The notes beneath the pieces are model-generated. The model was not told the origin of the DNA. It was given only the letters and a program-made list of their open reading frames with translations, and ran no database searches. A stretch of DNA of 64,000 nucleotides from Pseudomonadota bacterium (GTDB lineage: Bacteria; Pseudomonadota; Alphaproteobacteria; Rhizobiales; Devosiaceae), in assembly GCA_023391095.1 (NCBI GenBank), contig JAEWBN010000002.1, positions 1 to 64,000 of the forward strand, in the 5' to 3' direction. Made by a program: the position numbers and the translations under genes. Below, in pieces: positions 1 to 7,567 of the stretch (position 1 is the stretch's first letter; each line of letters starts with the position of its first letter).

Positions 1-411
1 AACGACAAACCATCCAGCATCGCCGCTTGCTGCACGCCAGCCTCGCCGCATAATATCAACCCAATGACGAGCAGGACTCTCCGCTAATCAAAACGCCGGT
101 CTGGGCCAAAGCATCTGACGACGGACAAGGACGGACAAGAGGTTCAGATCTCTTTAGGAAGTGGCGATACCTACTTTTTTGATCGGGAGACTGGAAAAAG
201 GCTGCATTTGGAATGAGGGCCTAACCCGGCACGTCGCGTCTTTTATCGAGCGAAATGCCAGAGCGCTTTAGGCCAGCCGCTTTGCGCCCCATGCACTAAC
301 CCGCTTCGCGGGAGGGCGTGCGCGCTGCTGGTTCAGCGTCATCGTTTAGGCCTTTGAGCGGCTGAGGTCTCAGTCGGACCATGGAGTTTCTTTCAACGAT
401 AGGAACTCCCC
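1..411. other. Gene-poor left edge, upstream of the IS91-type element
   Basis: No complete gene is visible. One open stretch (88-216) could be the tail of a broken gene and is listed separately. A small perfect hairpin, CCCGC-TTC-GCGGG, lies at 300-312 without a following T run. From about 340 the sequence leads into the integrase start of the IS91-type element; the first start codon is framed by an imperfect inverted repeat, CCATGGAGTT (379-388) against AACTCCCCATGG (401-414). Nothing else is recognised. Confidence 0.4.
88..216 (+). pseudogene. Possible C-terminal remnant of an unknown protein
   Basis: An open frame of 42 codons runs from just after a stop codon at 85-87 to the TGA at 214-216. 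The translated end (...SGDTYFFDRETGKRLHLE) has a composition like a genuine protein C-terminus, but there is no start codon with a ribosome site. It could be the tail of a gene broken by the neighbouring mobile element. No family is recognised and chance is not excluded. Confidence 0.2.
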
Positions 412-979
412 ATGGTTATGTCATCGTCCGACGCTCCCGCCACGCCGCTCCGCCAACGCATGCAGCAGGACATGCTGATGCGCGGCCTGGGCGTCCACAC
501 CCAGCACTGCGCACCTCAAGGTCGACGATATCGACAGCGCCCGCATGCTGATCCGCATCGAACAGGGAAAAGGCCGCAAGGATCGCAACGCCATGCTCTC
601 GCCCCAGCTGCTGGAGCTGCTGCGACTATGGTGGCGCGAGGGCAAGCAGCGGGGCGTCATGCTGCCCCATGGCTGGCTATTTCCGGGGCGCTCGCGCACC
701 GATCCGATCTCGTCGCGGCAATTGCATAGGGCGGTGCAGGAAGCGGCCGAGGTCGCCGGCATCCGCAAGAAGGTCAGCCCGCACACCCTGCGACACAGCT
801 TTGCCACCCATCTTCTGGAAGATGGCGTCGATATCCGCATTATCCAGGCGCTGCTCGGGCACTCCAAGCTCGAGACGACTGCGCTCTACACCAAGGTCTC
901 GACCCGCACGATCCAGGCGGTGGCCAGTCCCCTCGACCGGCTGATGGCCCTGATGGAGGACAAGCCTCCACCCGCCTGA
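412..979 (+). pseudogene. Tyrosine recombinase/integrase with large internal deletion
   Basis: The N-terminus (MSSSDAPATPLRQRMQ..., start at 412 or 418) is typical of integrases that accompany IS91 transposases, but after about 30 residues the frame breaks near 505-512. The sequence resumes one frame over at HLKVDDIDSARMLIRIEQGK and runs to 979. The C-terminal half keeps the catalytic Lys region (GKGRKDR), the HTLRHSFATHL box, GHSKLETT and the nucleophile Tyr. From family knowledge, roughly 100-150 residues are missing, including the first catalytic Arg (GAGLR-V/I-SE motif). It is therefore expected to be inactive. A GTG or ATG within the remainder could start a truncated protein from 545. 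Confidence 0.8.
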
Positions 980-982
980 GCG

Positions 983-2065
983 GTGCGCGCCACTATCGAG
1001 GTTGCCGATATTTTCCGTGCTGCCGGCCCAGCTTATCGCGTGGCCCATGCCGGGCATCTGAGACTCAGCCAGCTCAAGGTCATGTCGGCGATCGAGACCT
1101 GTCGCACCGCTGCCCTTGGCGGTCACGTCGAAGCCTGTTCTGGCTGCGGCCATCAGCGGATCGCCTACAACTTCTGCCGCAACCGGCACTGTCCCCGGTG
1201 CCAGGGCGCGGCGGCACGCACATGGTTGGAGGCCCAGGAGGCCAATCTCCTGCCGGTCGGTTACTTCCACGTCGTGTTCACGCTGCCCGCAGAGATCGCC
1301 GACATTGCCTTCCACAACAAGGCGCTGGTCTATGACCTGCTGTTCAAGGCGGCATCTGAGACCATGCTGACGATTGCCGCCGATCCCAGGCACCTGGGCG
1401 CCCGCATCGGTATCACCGCCGTGCTCCATACCTGGGGCTCGGCCATGACCCACCATCCCCATATCCACATGATCGTGCCCGGTGGCGGCCTCACACCGGA
1501 TGGTCGGTGGATCTCGTCGCGCCCGGCCTTCCTGCTGCCGGTGCGGGTGCTCGGGGCGCTGTTCCGCCGGCTTTTCCTAACCCGGCTGCTCGACCTCCAT
1601 GGTGCCGGAAAACTTGCCTTCTTCGGCAGGCTGTCAGGGCTCAGCGATCGCCGTTCCTTCCAGCGTCATCTCGCACCGTTCCGCAGAAAGCGGTGGGTGG
1701 TCTATGCCAAGGCGCCCTTTGCCGGACCAGAGGCGGTGCTCGCCTATCTCTCGCGCTATACCCACCGCGTGGCGATCTCGAACAGTCGCCTCATTGCCTT
1801 CGACGGGACCACCGTGACCTTCCCGTACAAGGACTATCGCCGTTCTGGCGTCGATCGGCAGCAGGTCATGACCCTGGCCGCCGACGAGTTCATTCGCCGC
1901 TTCCTGACCCACCTCCTGCCGCGCGGGTTCCACCGCATCCGGCACTACGGCCTGCTCGCCACCTCCGCCCGCAAGGACTGCCTCGCCCAGGCCCGCGATA
2001 TGTTGGGGGTGGCGCCGGCGACGGACGAACCGCCGCTCCTGGGCAGCACCCACCATTGCACCTAG
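983..2065 (+). CDS. IS91-family transposase, C-terminus shortened
   Basis: A 360-residue rolling-circle (HUH/Y2-type) transposase, GTG start three bases after the integrase stop. Visible features in order: N-terminal zinc-binding module with CSGC and CRNRHCPRC clusters, the metal-binding HHPHIHMIVPGGG motif near residue 155, and the AYLSRYTHRVAISNSRL block with the conserved Tyr near residue 255. Family members usually continue for some 30-50 residues with a second CPCCGG cysteine cluster; here the protein stops after LLGSTHHCT, so the 3' end appears to have been replaced. Activity is doubtful. Confidence 0.8.
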   Translation: MRATIEVADIFRAAGPAYRVAHAGHLRLSQLKVMSAIETCRTAALGGHVEACSGCGHQRIAYNFCRNRHCPRCQGAAARTWLEAQEANLLPVGYFHVVFTLPAEIADIAFHNKALVYDLLFKAASETMLTIAADPRHLGARIGITAVLHTWGSAMTHHPHIHMIVPGGGLTPDGRWISSRPAFLLPVRVLGALFRRLFLTRLLDLHGAGKLAFFGRLSGLSDRRSFQRHLAPFRRKRWVVYAKAPFAGPEAVLAYLSRYTHRVAISNSRLIAFDGTTVTFPYKDYRRSGVDRQQVMTLAADEFIRRFLTHLLPRGFHRIRHYGLLATSARKDCLAQARDMLGVAPATDEPPLLGSTHHCT

Positions 2066-2118
2066 CGCAGATAGTTGCATCAACCCTTCAACAGCTCTCG
2101 TTGCGGCGAGCAACGTGC

Positions 2119-2171
2119 TTGACGTCGTGCAATGTCAGAGATAAACGTTTAACAGTAACGAAAAACGTTTA
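2119..2171 (+). promoter_or_regulatory. Tandem LacI-type operators and putative promoter
   Basis: Two near-identical palindromes, TAAACGTTTA at 2142-2151 and AAAACGTTTA at 2162-2171, lie 20 bases apart centre to centre, about two helical turns, just before the LacI-family start codon. Their central CG and symmetric arms are characteristic of LacI-family operators. A TTGACG at 2119-2124 followed after 15 bases by GATAAA places the first operator over the putative -10, consistent with autorepression of the regulator and permease operon. Confidence 0.65.
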
Positions 2172-2186
2172 ACGGACCAGCAGTCG

Positions 2187-3197
2187 ATGGCGAAGGTGAC
2201 GATCAAGGAGGTGGCGGAGTTGGCGGGTGTGTCCATTGCCACCGTCTCGAACGTACTCTCGGGGCGCAAGGCTGTAAGAGCGGAGTTGGCTGCCCGCGTC
2301 AATGAGGCAACGCAAGCTCTGAGCTACCAAGTGGATCGCGCCGCATCCCAACTGCGATCCGGTCGCACGCAGGTGATCGGCGTTCTAGTACCCAACTTCA
2401 ACGATATCTTCTTCACTTCATTGGTCTCGCGCATCGAGAGCCTCGCTGCGGCAGAAGGTTATCAGGTGGTAGTTGTGTCGTCGCAAGACGACCCGACCGT
2501 GGAGGCGGCGCGCCTAGAAGCACTTATGGGATGGCGTCCCTCAGGCGTTATCGCAGTGCCGGCTTCCAATGCAGTTCCTGAATTGCTTTGCCGGAGAGTG
2601 GGCTCCCTGCCGATCATCCTGGTCGACCGTGTGGGCCGTGATGATCTTGGCTTCGACACTGTTACTGTCGACAACTACCAGGCGGGCTGGACGGCGGCGC
2701 AGCATCTGCTGGACAACGGACACCGGTCCATCGCGATAGCGTCCTCGGTGAGCGCCTTCCGCCCGATCCGCGAGCGTATCCATGGAGTGACCGAGAGCTG
2801 CGTTCGTCTCGACGCCTCCGAGCCGGCCGTGATCGAAGTCGGTATTGACCACGAACGCGGCGCCGAGATCTTGGGCGACTGGCTGGATTCCCACCCCTAT
2901 CCCACCGCCATGATCGCAATGACCAACGTCACGACGCTTGCCGCGCTTTCGGCGCTGGCGCGGCGCGGCCTTGAAATCCCGGATGCAATCTCGCTGATCG
3001 GGTTCGACGACTATGCCTGGATGACGGCGCGCAAGGTGCCGCTGACGGCGGTGCGCCAGCCGATCGAGGAAATCGCCGACCGCGCCTGGGAGCATTTGAT
3101 GTTGCGGATCCGCGGTGGCTCTGCCGGCGTCGAGAACATCGTTCTCAAGGCAAGCCTGCAGGTGCGCAATTCTGTGGCCACGCTGGCCCTGACGTAA
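2187..3197 (+). CDS. LacI-family transcriptional repressor
   Basis: 336 residues. The N-terminal helix-turn-helix (TIKEVAELAGVSIATVSNVL, residues 4-23) is classic LacI, followed by the hinge region and a periplasmic-binding-protein-like ligand domain (VIGVLVPNFNDIFFTSLV near 65; ISLIGFDDYAWM near 270). It probably binds the two palindromes immediately upstream and controls the following ABC permease genes, so the effector is probably a sugar. The specific sugar cannot be read from sequence. The ribosome site is weak (GGACC before the ATG). Confidence 0.9.
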   Translation: MAKVTIKEVAELAGVSIATVSNVLSGRKAVRAELAARVNEATQALSYQVDRAASQLRSGRTQVIGVLVPNFNDIFFTSLVSRIESLAAAEGYQVVVVSSQDDPTVEAARLEALMGWRPSGVIAVPASNAVPELLCRRVGSLPIILVDRVGRDDLGFDTVTVDNYQAGWTAAQHLLDNGHRSIAIASSVSAFRPIRERIHGVTESCVRLDASEPAVIEVGIDHERGAEILGDWLDSHPYPTAMIAMTNVTTLAALSALARRGLEIPDAISLIGFDDYAWMTARKVPLTAVRQPIEEIADRAWEHLMLRIRGGSAGVENIVLKASLQVRNSVATLALT

Positions 3198-3235
3198 TTT
3201 GGTTGCCGCCCGTTTGCGGGCGGTGGGAGAAGTGA

Positions 3236-4108
3236 ATGAAAACGTCGTCCCTCTGGCGCATGATGCCACTGCTGGCACCGACCCAGCTGCTGCTGCTCAG
3301 CGTGATCGTCATTCCCGCGATCTATGTCGTGTGGCTGAGCTTCCATGCCTCGACCTATGGCCAGAGCGCCACTTTTGTCGGCTTCGACAACTACGTCCGC
3401 GTGCTGACCGATCCCGGCTTTCACAGCGCGCTGTGGAACACGGTCGTGCTGGTCGTGGTTGCGGTGCATCTTGAGCTGCTGATGGCGCTCGGCATGGCGC
3501 TGCTCTTTAATTCCGGTCTCTGGGGGCGGCGCTTCCTTTTGGTGGCGGTGCTTGCGCCTTACGCGGTTTCCGAAGTGGTGGCCGTTGCCATGTGGCGGTT
3601 TCTCTTCGACCAGGGTGTCGGGCCGATTGCGGTCTTGCTGAATGCCCTTGGCCTACCGGCGCTCGAATGGTCGTACGAACCCTCACACGCCATGATCATG
3701 ATCGCGGTGCTGACCATCTGGATGCACCTGCCCTTTACCTTCGTCATTCTCTATGCCGCGCGTCTTGCGCTGCCATCGGACCTTTATGAGGCCGCTCGGC
3801 TCGATGGTGCGACGCCACTGCAGAGTTTCCGCCGGGTGACCATTCCGCTTCTCGGGCCAGCAATCCTGGTGGCGCTGCTGTTCCGCTACATCTTTGCCTT
3901 CCGCATGTTCTCCGAGGTCTGGCTGCTCACAGGCGGGGGGCCGGCGCGCACTACGGAAGTGGTGGCGGTCTATCTCTACCAGGAGGCGTTCACCTACAGC
4001 GCCTTCGGTCCCGCCTCGGCAACTGCCTGGATCATGGTGGCCGTGTCCATGCTGCTTGCCTCCGGGTACATCCTTCTCCTTCGCAAGCAGGTGAAAAATG
4101 CGGCCTGA
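3236..4108 (+). CDS. ABC sugar transporter permease, MalF/UgpA type
   Basis: 290 residues with six predicted membrane spans beginning at the N-terminus (TQLLLLSVIVIPAIYVVWL). The cytoplasmic EAA loop that contacts the ATPase is intact (YEAARLDGATPLQSFRRVTI, about residue 183). A good ribosome site (GGGAGAAG) precedes the ATG. It is the first of two permeases in the LacI operon, and its last 11 bases overlap the next gene. No substrate-binding protein or ATPase gene follows, because the second permease is truncated, so the operon is probably non-functional or must borrow missing subunits. Confidence 0.85.
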   Translation: MKTSSLWRMMPLLAPTQLLLLSVIVIPAIYVVWLSFHASTYGQSATFVGFDNYVRVLTDPGFHSALWNTVVLVVVAVHLELLMALGMALLFNSGLWGRRFLLVAVLAPYAVSEVVAVAMWRFLFDQGVGPIAVLLNALGLPALEWSYEPSHAMIMIAVLTIWMHLPFTFVILYAARLALPSDLYEAARLDGATPLQSFRRVTIPLLGPAILVALLFRYIFAFRMFSEVWLLTGGGPARTTEVVAVYLYQEAFTYSAFGPASATAWIMVAVSMLLASGYILLLRKQVKNAA

Positions 4109-4619
4109 GCGTCTCCTTATCAATGCCAGCAAGACCGTCGCAGTGGTGCTGATCCTGCTGTGGTCGCTGTTCCCGATTTTCTTCATCATCAGCTCGTCGT
4201 TCAAGCCGGGCCGGGAGATCTTCGCGGTGCCGCCGCAATGGCTCTTCGTGCCAACGTTCGATCACTATGTGACGCTGTGGCAGCGCTGGGGCATCTTCTT
4301 CCAATCGCTGATGAACTCGACCATCGTGACGATCGGCGCGACGTCCATCGCCGTGATTGCCTCGACCTGTGCGGGCTATGCCTATTCGCGCAGTTCGAGC
4401 CGGTTGCTCGACTCCTCGCTGGTCTTCCTGATCGCCGTTCGCCTCATTCCGCCGATCGTCGTGACGCTGCCGCTGTTCCCGATCGTCAACAATCTCGGGC
4501 TTGCCGATACGCATTTTGTGCTGGCGGTGCTCTACGCCACCTTCTTCGTGTCGCTCGGCACCGTGCTGATGCGCACATTCATCGACCTCGCTGGGCTCAG
4601 AACCAGTTTCCGGAGTTGA
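4098..4619 (+). pseudogene. ABC sugar transporter permease, MalG/UgpE type, truncated
   Basis: Begins inside the end of the upstream permease and encodes a normal MalG-like N-terminal half (VILLWSLFPIFFIISSSFKPG; SLGTVLMRTFIDLAG). After about residue 165 the family sequence stops and is replaced by GLRTSFRS and a stop. Normal members have about 275-280 residues; the missing part includes the EAA loop needed to dock the ATPase. The break near 4587-4600 is followed by unrelated DNA with inverted repeats, so this is a rearrangement end point rather than a simple point mutation. Confidence 0.8.
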
Positions 4620-4667
4620 CAAGGCGTGTCGTCGATACCGCCAAGAGCTCGCTTCTACAGCGCTAGG

Positions 4668-4695
4668 GTCAATGTCGGCTTTCAGGAACATTGAC
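4668..4695. repeat. 8-bp inverted repeat after the truncated permease
   Basis: GTCAATGT (4668-4675) and ACATTGAC (4688-4695) are perfect reverse complements separated by 12 bases. It lies just beyond the point where the permease gene is broken and may be a remnant of the event. No insertion-sequence family is recognised. Confidence 0.4.
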
Positions 4696-4706
4696 TCAGT
4701 CTGCGG

Positions 4707-4754
4707 ATGACCGGAATGGGGTCGCTTCCCGTCGCTGACGGGCGGTCCGGTCAT
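4707..4754. terminator. Nested hairpin at the end of the minus-strand gene
   Basis: Outer arms ATGACCGG (4707-4714) and CCGGTCAT (4747-4754) enclose an inner perfect stem CCCGTC-GCT-GACGGG (4728-4742). The outer right arm overlaps the TGA stop (4751-4753) of the minus-strand pseudogene. The structure could terminate that transcript, but no clear T run follows, so the role is uncertain. Confidence 0.4.
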
Positions 4755-5181
4755 TGCTTTAAGTCATTCAAATCATTGCGTCTGTTGTCGCAGAGGCCGA
4801 AGGCATTCGCCCGTTCCCGCGCATCATACATCGTTCCCAGTGTTTCGATGATTTCGCCCGATGCCGTCTGATAGCTGAAATAGAAGAACCCCTGACAATA
4901 TCGGGTGCCAGAGGACGCCGGCACACGAGCATAGTGCTGCCCTCGACATTGGACGGGCGCAGGTCGCAGCGAAAGCCATTGGCGAGCAGCGGTGGAACAC
5001 TATCTTCCAGCGGCGCATCGGCAGCCACGAAGGGCGTGAAGATTTCCGTCAAATAGTCTTCTCCACCCTCGGAGGCCTGCATCAGCGCCGCATACAACTC
5101 ACCCTTTGCGAGCGGCTCCTCATGAAAGACACTGCCATAGAAGGCCGTGCCCCCGGCCAGCCCCGCCGCAAGGATCAACAC
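4751..5181 (-). pseudogene. Unknown membrane-anchored protein, apparently frameshifted
   Basis: The 5' part, from a GTG at 5181, encodes a hydrophobic start (LILAAGLAGGTAFYGSVF) and then EEPLAKGELYAALMQASEGG... The coding character then moves to another frame near 4920-4940: that frame gives a plausible continuation (CQGFFYFSYQTASGEIIETL, then ...YDARERANAFGLCDNRRND) ending at 4751-4753, whereas staying in the first frame gives a basic, low-quality tail to 4768. I read this as one gene with a one-base indel. The domain is not recognised. A more upstream start is possible, but no ATG is available before an in-frame stop at 5242-5244. Confidence 0.5.
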
Positions 5182-5524
5182 TGGCCTAAGCGAGCATTTT
5201 GGGCTGCTTAAAAAAATCTCGGTGACCGACCAATGTCTCCCTCACCCGCGTCGTCTTATGAGCACAACAGGACACCAGGCGGAGGGACAATAATGAACGA
5301 TACGGCGTTTACGCCCCAAGTTTAGCCGTGAAATCGAACGGGAAGAGTTCGCAGCTTTTCCCGATTTCACCCTAACGGCCACTTCTGGCCGGAACGGCAA
5401 TACTCCCAGATTTCAAAAACAAACCGGAGCGGCATTACCGCCTTACCGGAAGGTCTTCCAGTGCCCGGATTCGGTCATTGGCAGAATGGGGCCATGCCCC
5501 ACCACATCAACCAAGGAGAAAACG
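5182..5524. promoter_or_regulatory. Leader region of the peptide cassette
   Basis: Contains no full gene. A 10-codon frame with its own GGAGG ribosome site starts at 5293 (MNDTAFTPQV, stop 5323-5325). Two perfect hairpins follow: CGGCCA-CTTC-TGGCCG at 5376-5391 and TGGGGC-CAT-GCCCCA at 5487-5501, the latter just ahead of the AAGGAG ribosome site (5513-5518) of the first peptide gene. The promoter of the cassette must lie here, but I do not see convincing -35/-10 boxes. Confidence 0.4.
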
Positions 5525-5713
5525 ATGTTGGACCAAAATCACAAGAGCAATGACGGCCTGATCGAACTCGATCTGGCCCAGATCGAACTGGTCGCCGGCG
5601 GCAATCCCCGCGCCGTCGCCAGCGCCGCACGCCTCGGCTGGCGCGTGGGAACGGCGATCTACAATCGCTACGACACCCAAATCCTCGACGCCATCGAGTG
5701 GGTCCTCAACTGA
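5525..5713 (+). CDS. Double-glycine-leader bacteriocin-like peptide 1
   Basis: 62-residue precursor starting at the ATG preceded by AAGGAG; an earlier in-frame start at 5486 has no ribosome site. Residues 1-26 form a leader ending LDLAQIELVAGG, the pattern cut by C39 peptidases of bacteriocin exporters. The predicted mature peptide is 36 residues (NPRAVASAARLGWRVGTAIY...) with aromatic and cationic residues and an amphipathic C-terminal half ending WVLN. It is the first of three such genes upstream of a dedicated exporter. The target is unknown, and a two-peptide mode with one of the neighbours is possible. Confidence 0.75.
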   Translation: MLDQNHKSNDGLIELDLAQIELVAGGNPRAVASAARLGWRVGTAIYNRYDTQILDAIEWVLN

Positions 5714-5745
5714 CCCGTTCCATCACCACTTCAGGAAAAACGAAA

Positions 5746-5928
5746 ATGAAAATCATTCCCACAGAACAGCTCTCGCAGATCGCGGGCGGCACCACGTGCC
5801 CCAAGCCCCTGCCCATTCCCCCGCAGCGTCCTCCGCGGTGGGGCTTTCCCCCGCAACGGCCCGTTCCAATCCTTCCGGGTAAGCCGGATGTCCCCCCACC
5901 GTCCTGTCCTTCGGTGCCGCTGCTCTGA
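5746..5928 (+). CDS. Double-glycine-leader proline-rich peptide 2
   Basis: 60-residue precursor with a 15-residue leader, MKIIPTEQLSQIAGG. The predicted mature part has 45 residues, of which 18 are proline, with arginines and a repeated PPQRP motif (PPQRPPRWGFPPQRPVPILP). Cysteines at mature positions 3 and 39 could close nearly the whole chain by a disulfide. The composition resembles insect and mammalian proline-rich antimicrobial peptides that enter through SbmA/BacA-type transporters and block ribosomes. That resemblance is my inference from composition, not homology. The start is fixed by the leader; the 16 codons upstream are in frame but lack a ribosome site. Confidence 0.75.
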   Translation: MKIIPTEQLSQIAGGTTCPKPLPIPPQRPPRWGFPPQRPVPILPGKPDVPPPSCPSVPLL

Positions 5929-5964
5929 TCGACTCTTTCGATGCTCAAACAAAGGAGAATGAAA

Positions 5965-6231
5965 ATGCGTGAACTCAAGACCAATGAAATCCAGGCCGTC
6001 TCCGGTGGCGTAGGCCCCGGCGGGGCCGTTCTGGGTGCCGTAATGGGTGGCGTGGGCGCCGCCGCGGCTGGTGGCAATGCCGGCCAGATCGCCGGAGCCG
6101 CGCTTCTGGGCGGGGTCGGCGGCTTTTTCGGCGCCATCGCACTGGGCGGGTATGGCGCCGCCGTCACCGGCATGTTCGGCGCAAAGGCCGTGCTGGTGGG
6201 CGGTGCAGCAGCAAGCCTGATGACCCGCTAA
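5965..6231 (+). CDS. Double-glycine-leader Gly/Ala-rich microcin-like peptide 3
   Basis: 88-residue precursor. The leader MRELKTNEIQAVSGG is close in form to the colicin V and class II microcin leader pattern (MR-x-L...SGG). The mature 73 residues are dominated by Gly and Ala with repeated GGVG and GxxxG stretches and end in SLMTR, as in pore-forming class II microcins. AAGGAG at 5952-5957 sits seven bases before the ATG at 5965, so I prefer this over the in-frame ATG at 5959. It lacks the serine-rich tail of siderophore microcins. Confidence 0.8.
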   Translation: MRELKTNEIQAVSGGVGPGGAVLGAVMGGVGAAAAGGNAGQIAGAALLGGVGGFFGAIALGGYGAAVTGMFGAKAVLVGGAAASLMTR

Positions 6232-6247
6232 ACCGCTCGATGATCCG

Positions 6248-6276
6248 GGATGGCGCACACGCTGCGCCATCCTTTT
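6248..6276 (+). terminator. Intrinsic terminator/attenuator between peptides and exporter
   Basis: A perfect 10-bp stem, GGATGGCGCA (6248-6257) and TGCGCCATCC (6263-6272), with a five-base loop is followed at once by TTTT and then by the GAGGAGA ribosome site of the fusion-protein gene. Its place suggests partial termination, giving more peptide than exporter transcript. Confidence 0.8.
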
Positions 6277-6291
6277 GAGGAGAACGCACCG

Positions 6292-7557
6292 ATGTCGCTT
6301 TTTCGCGCCGAATCCCTGCAAGCCAAACGCCACGCATGGCTGGGCAAGCCCATTGTTCTGTCGGGCCTGCCCACCAAGTTCTTTGCGTGGTTTTCCGTGC
6401 TTTTCGTTATCGCCGCGATCCTGTTCCTTACGTTCGGCAGCTACACCCGCCGCGTCCAGGTCGAGGGCATCGTCATGCCCATCGAGGGCATAACCCGCAT
6501 GACCGCCCCACAAGGGGGCTGGGTAATCGACATCGCCGTTGCCGATGGCGAGACGGTACGCCGAGGCGACGTCCTCTATAGGATCGGCGTCGATATCACG
6601 ACCGCGCTGGGCAACACCCAGGATGCCATCAGCGACATTCTCGACGCCAAGCACAGCGAACTCGAAGCCGCCATCGAACGCCAGAGCGCCTTGGACGAAA
6701 CCGAAAAACAGCGCCTGTCCCAGCAGATCGAAACGCTGGAAGCCCAATTGCCCCAGATCGAGGAACAGATCGCGCTATCGGAGGCCTTCACCACGCAATT
6801 GCGCGAATTCGCCGATCGCCAGATCGACCTGCGCGACAGGGGCATCTCGGTCTCCGGCGAAGTGGAAGGGCGCCTGCAGGCCTATCACGCGGAACGGGCC
6901 CGACTGCCCCTACTCCAGCGCGAAAAAACGGAATTGACTGGCGAACTCAATCAGTTGCGCACCCAATTGGCGAGCTTTGATCTCACCAGCGCAGACCGGA
7001 TCGGGCAATTGCGCCAGCAGCTTCTCGATGTCGAGCAGCAGATTTCCGAGGGCGAGGCGCGGCGCGAAATCACCATCACCGCCCCCCGCGATGGCATCGT
7101 CACCGCCATTTCCACATTAGCCGGCCAGACCGTCACCGCCGGCAGCCCGCTCCTGACCATCGTGCCCACCGAACAGCCACTGGTCGCACAACTGATCGTG
7201 CCCTCCAGCGCCATCGGCTTTCTGCGCGATGGCGGCGACGTATTGCTGCGCTATCAGGCTTTCCCCTATCAGAAATTCGGCCAATATCGGGCCGAGATCG
7301 CCGAAATCTCCCGCGCTACGCTGCCTCCCGAGGAGGTCGCCCAGATCGGGGGCGCGGGAACCGGCGACGCAACCTTTTACCGGGTTCTCGCTCGGCCCGA
7401 ACTGGCCTTCGTCAACGCCTATGGCCGCGAGGAACCCCTACAGGCCGGCATGCAGGTCGATGCGCACCTGCTGGTCGATACCCGCCCTCTCTACCAATGG
7501 ATTCTCGAACCGATCTACGGCCTGCGCGGCAGCGTCGCCACGGCCGCCGAACTGTGA
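6292..7557 (+). CDS. HlyD/CvaA-type membrane fusion protein of the peptide exporter
   Basis: 421 residues from the ATG preceded by GAGGAG; an upstream frame to 6250 lies inside the terminator hairpin. A single membrane span (FFAWFSVLFVIAAILFLTFG, about residues 24-43) is followed by a lipoyl-like segment (GGWVIDIAVADGETVRRGDV), a long coiled coil (about residues 105-255) and the second half-lipoyl (ITAPRDGIVTAISTLAGQTV). It would link the inner-membrane ABC exporter, 10 bases downstream, to an outer-membrane channel of the TolC type, which is not encoded in this window. Confidence 0.9.
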   Translation: MSLFRAESLQAKRHAWLGKPIVLSGLPTKFFAWFSVLFVIAAILFLTFGSYTRRVQVEGIVMPIEGITRMTAPQGGWVIDIAVADGETVRRGDVLYRIGVDITTALGNTQDAISDILDAKHSELEAAIERQSALDETEKQRLSQQIETLEAQLPQIEEQIALSEAFTTQLREFADRQIDLRDRGISVSGEVEGRLQAYHAERARLPLLQREKTELTGELNQLRTQLASFDLTSADRIGQLRQQLLDVEQQISEGEARREITITAPRDGIVTAISTLAGQTVTAGSPLLTIVPTEQPLVAQLIVPSSAIGFLRDGGDVLLRYQAFPYQKFGQYRAEIAEISRATLPPEEVAQIGGAGTGDATFYRVLARPELAFVNAYGREEPLQAGMQVDAHLLVDTRPLYQWILEPIYGLRGSVATAAEL

Positions 7558-7567
7558 GGTAAACGCC

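Larger units (their letters stand above)
370..2065 (+). mobile_element. Decayed IS91-type element with accessory tyrosine recombinase
   Basis: Two genes in the same direction, a phage-type integrase and an IS91-family (Y2/HUH) transposase four bases apart, form an arrangement common in alphaproteobacteria. Both are damaged here: the integrase has a large internal deletion and the transposase lacks the usual C-terminal end. The element ends abruptly about 120 bases before a LacI-family gene, so the right end is probably lost. Boundaries are approximate because this family has no classical terminal repeats. Confidence 0.7.
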
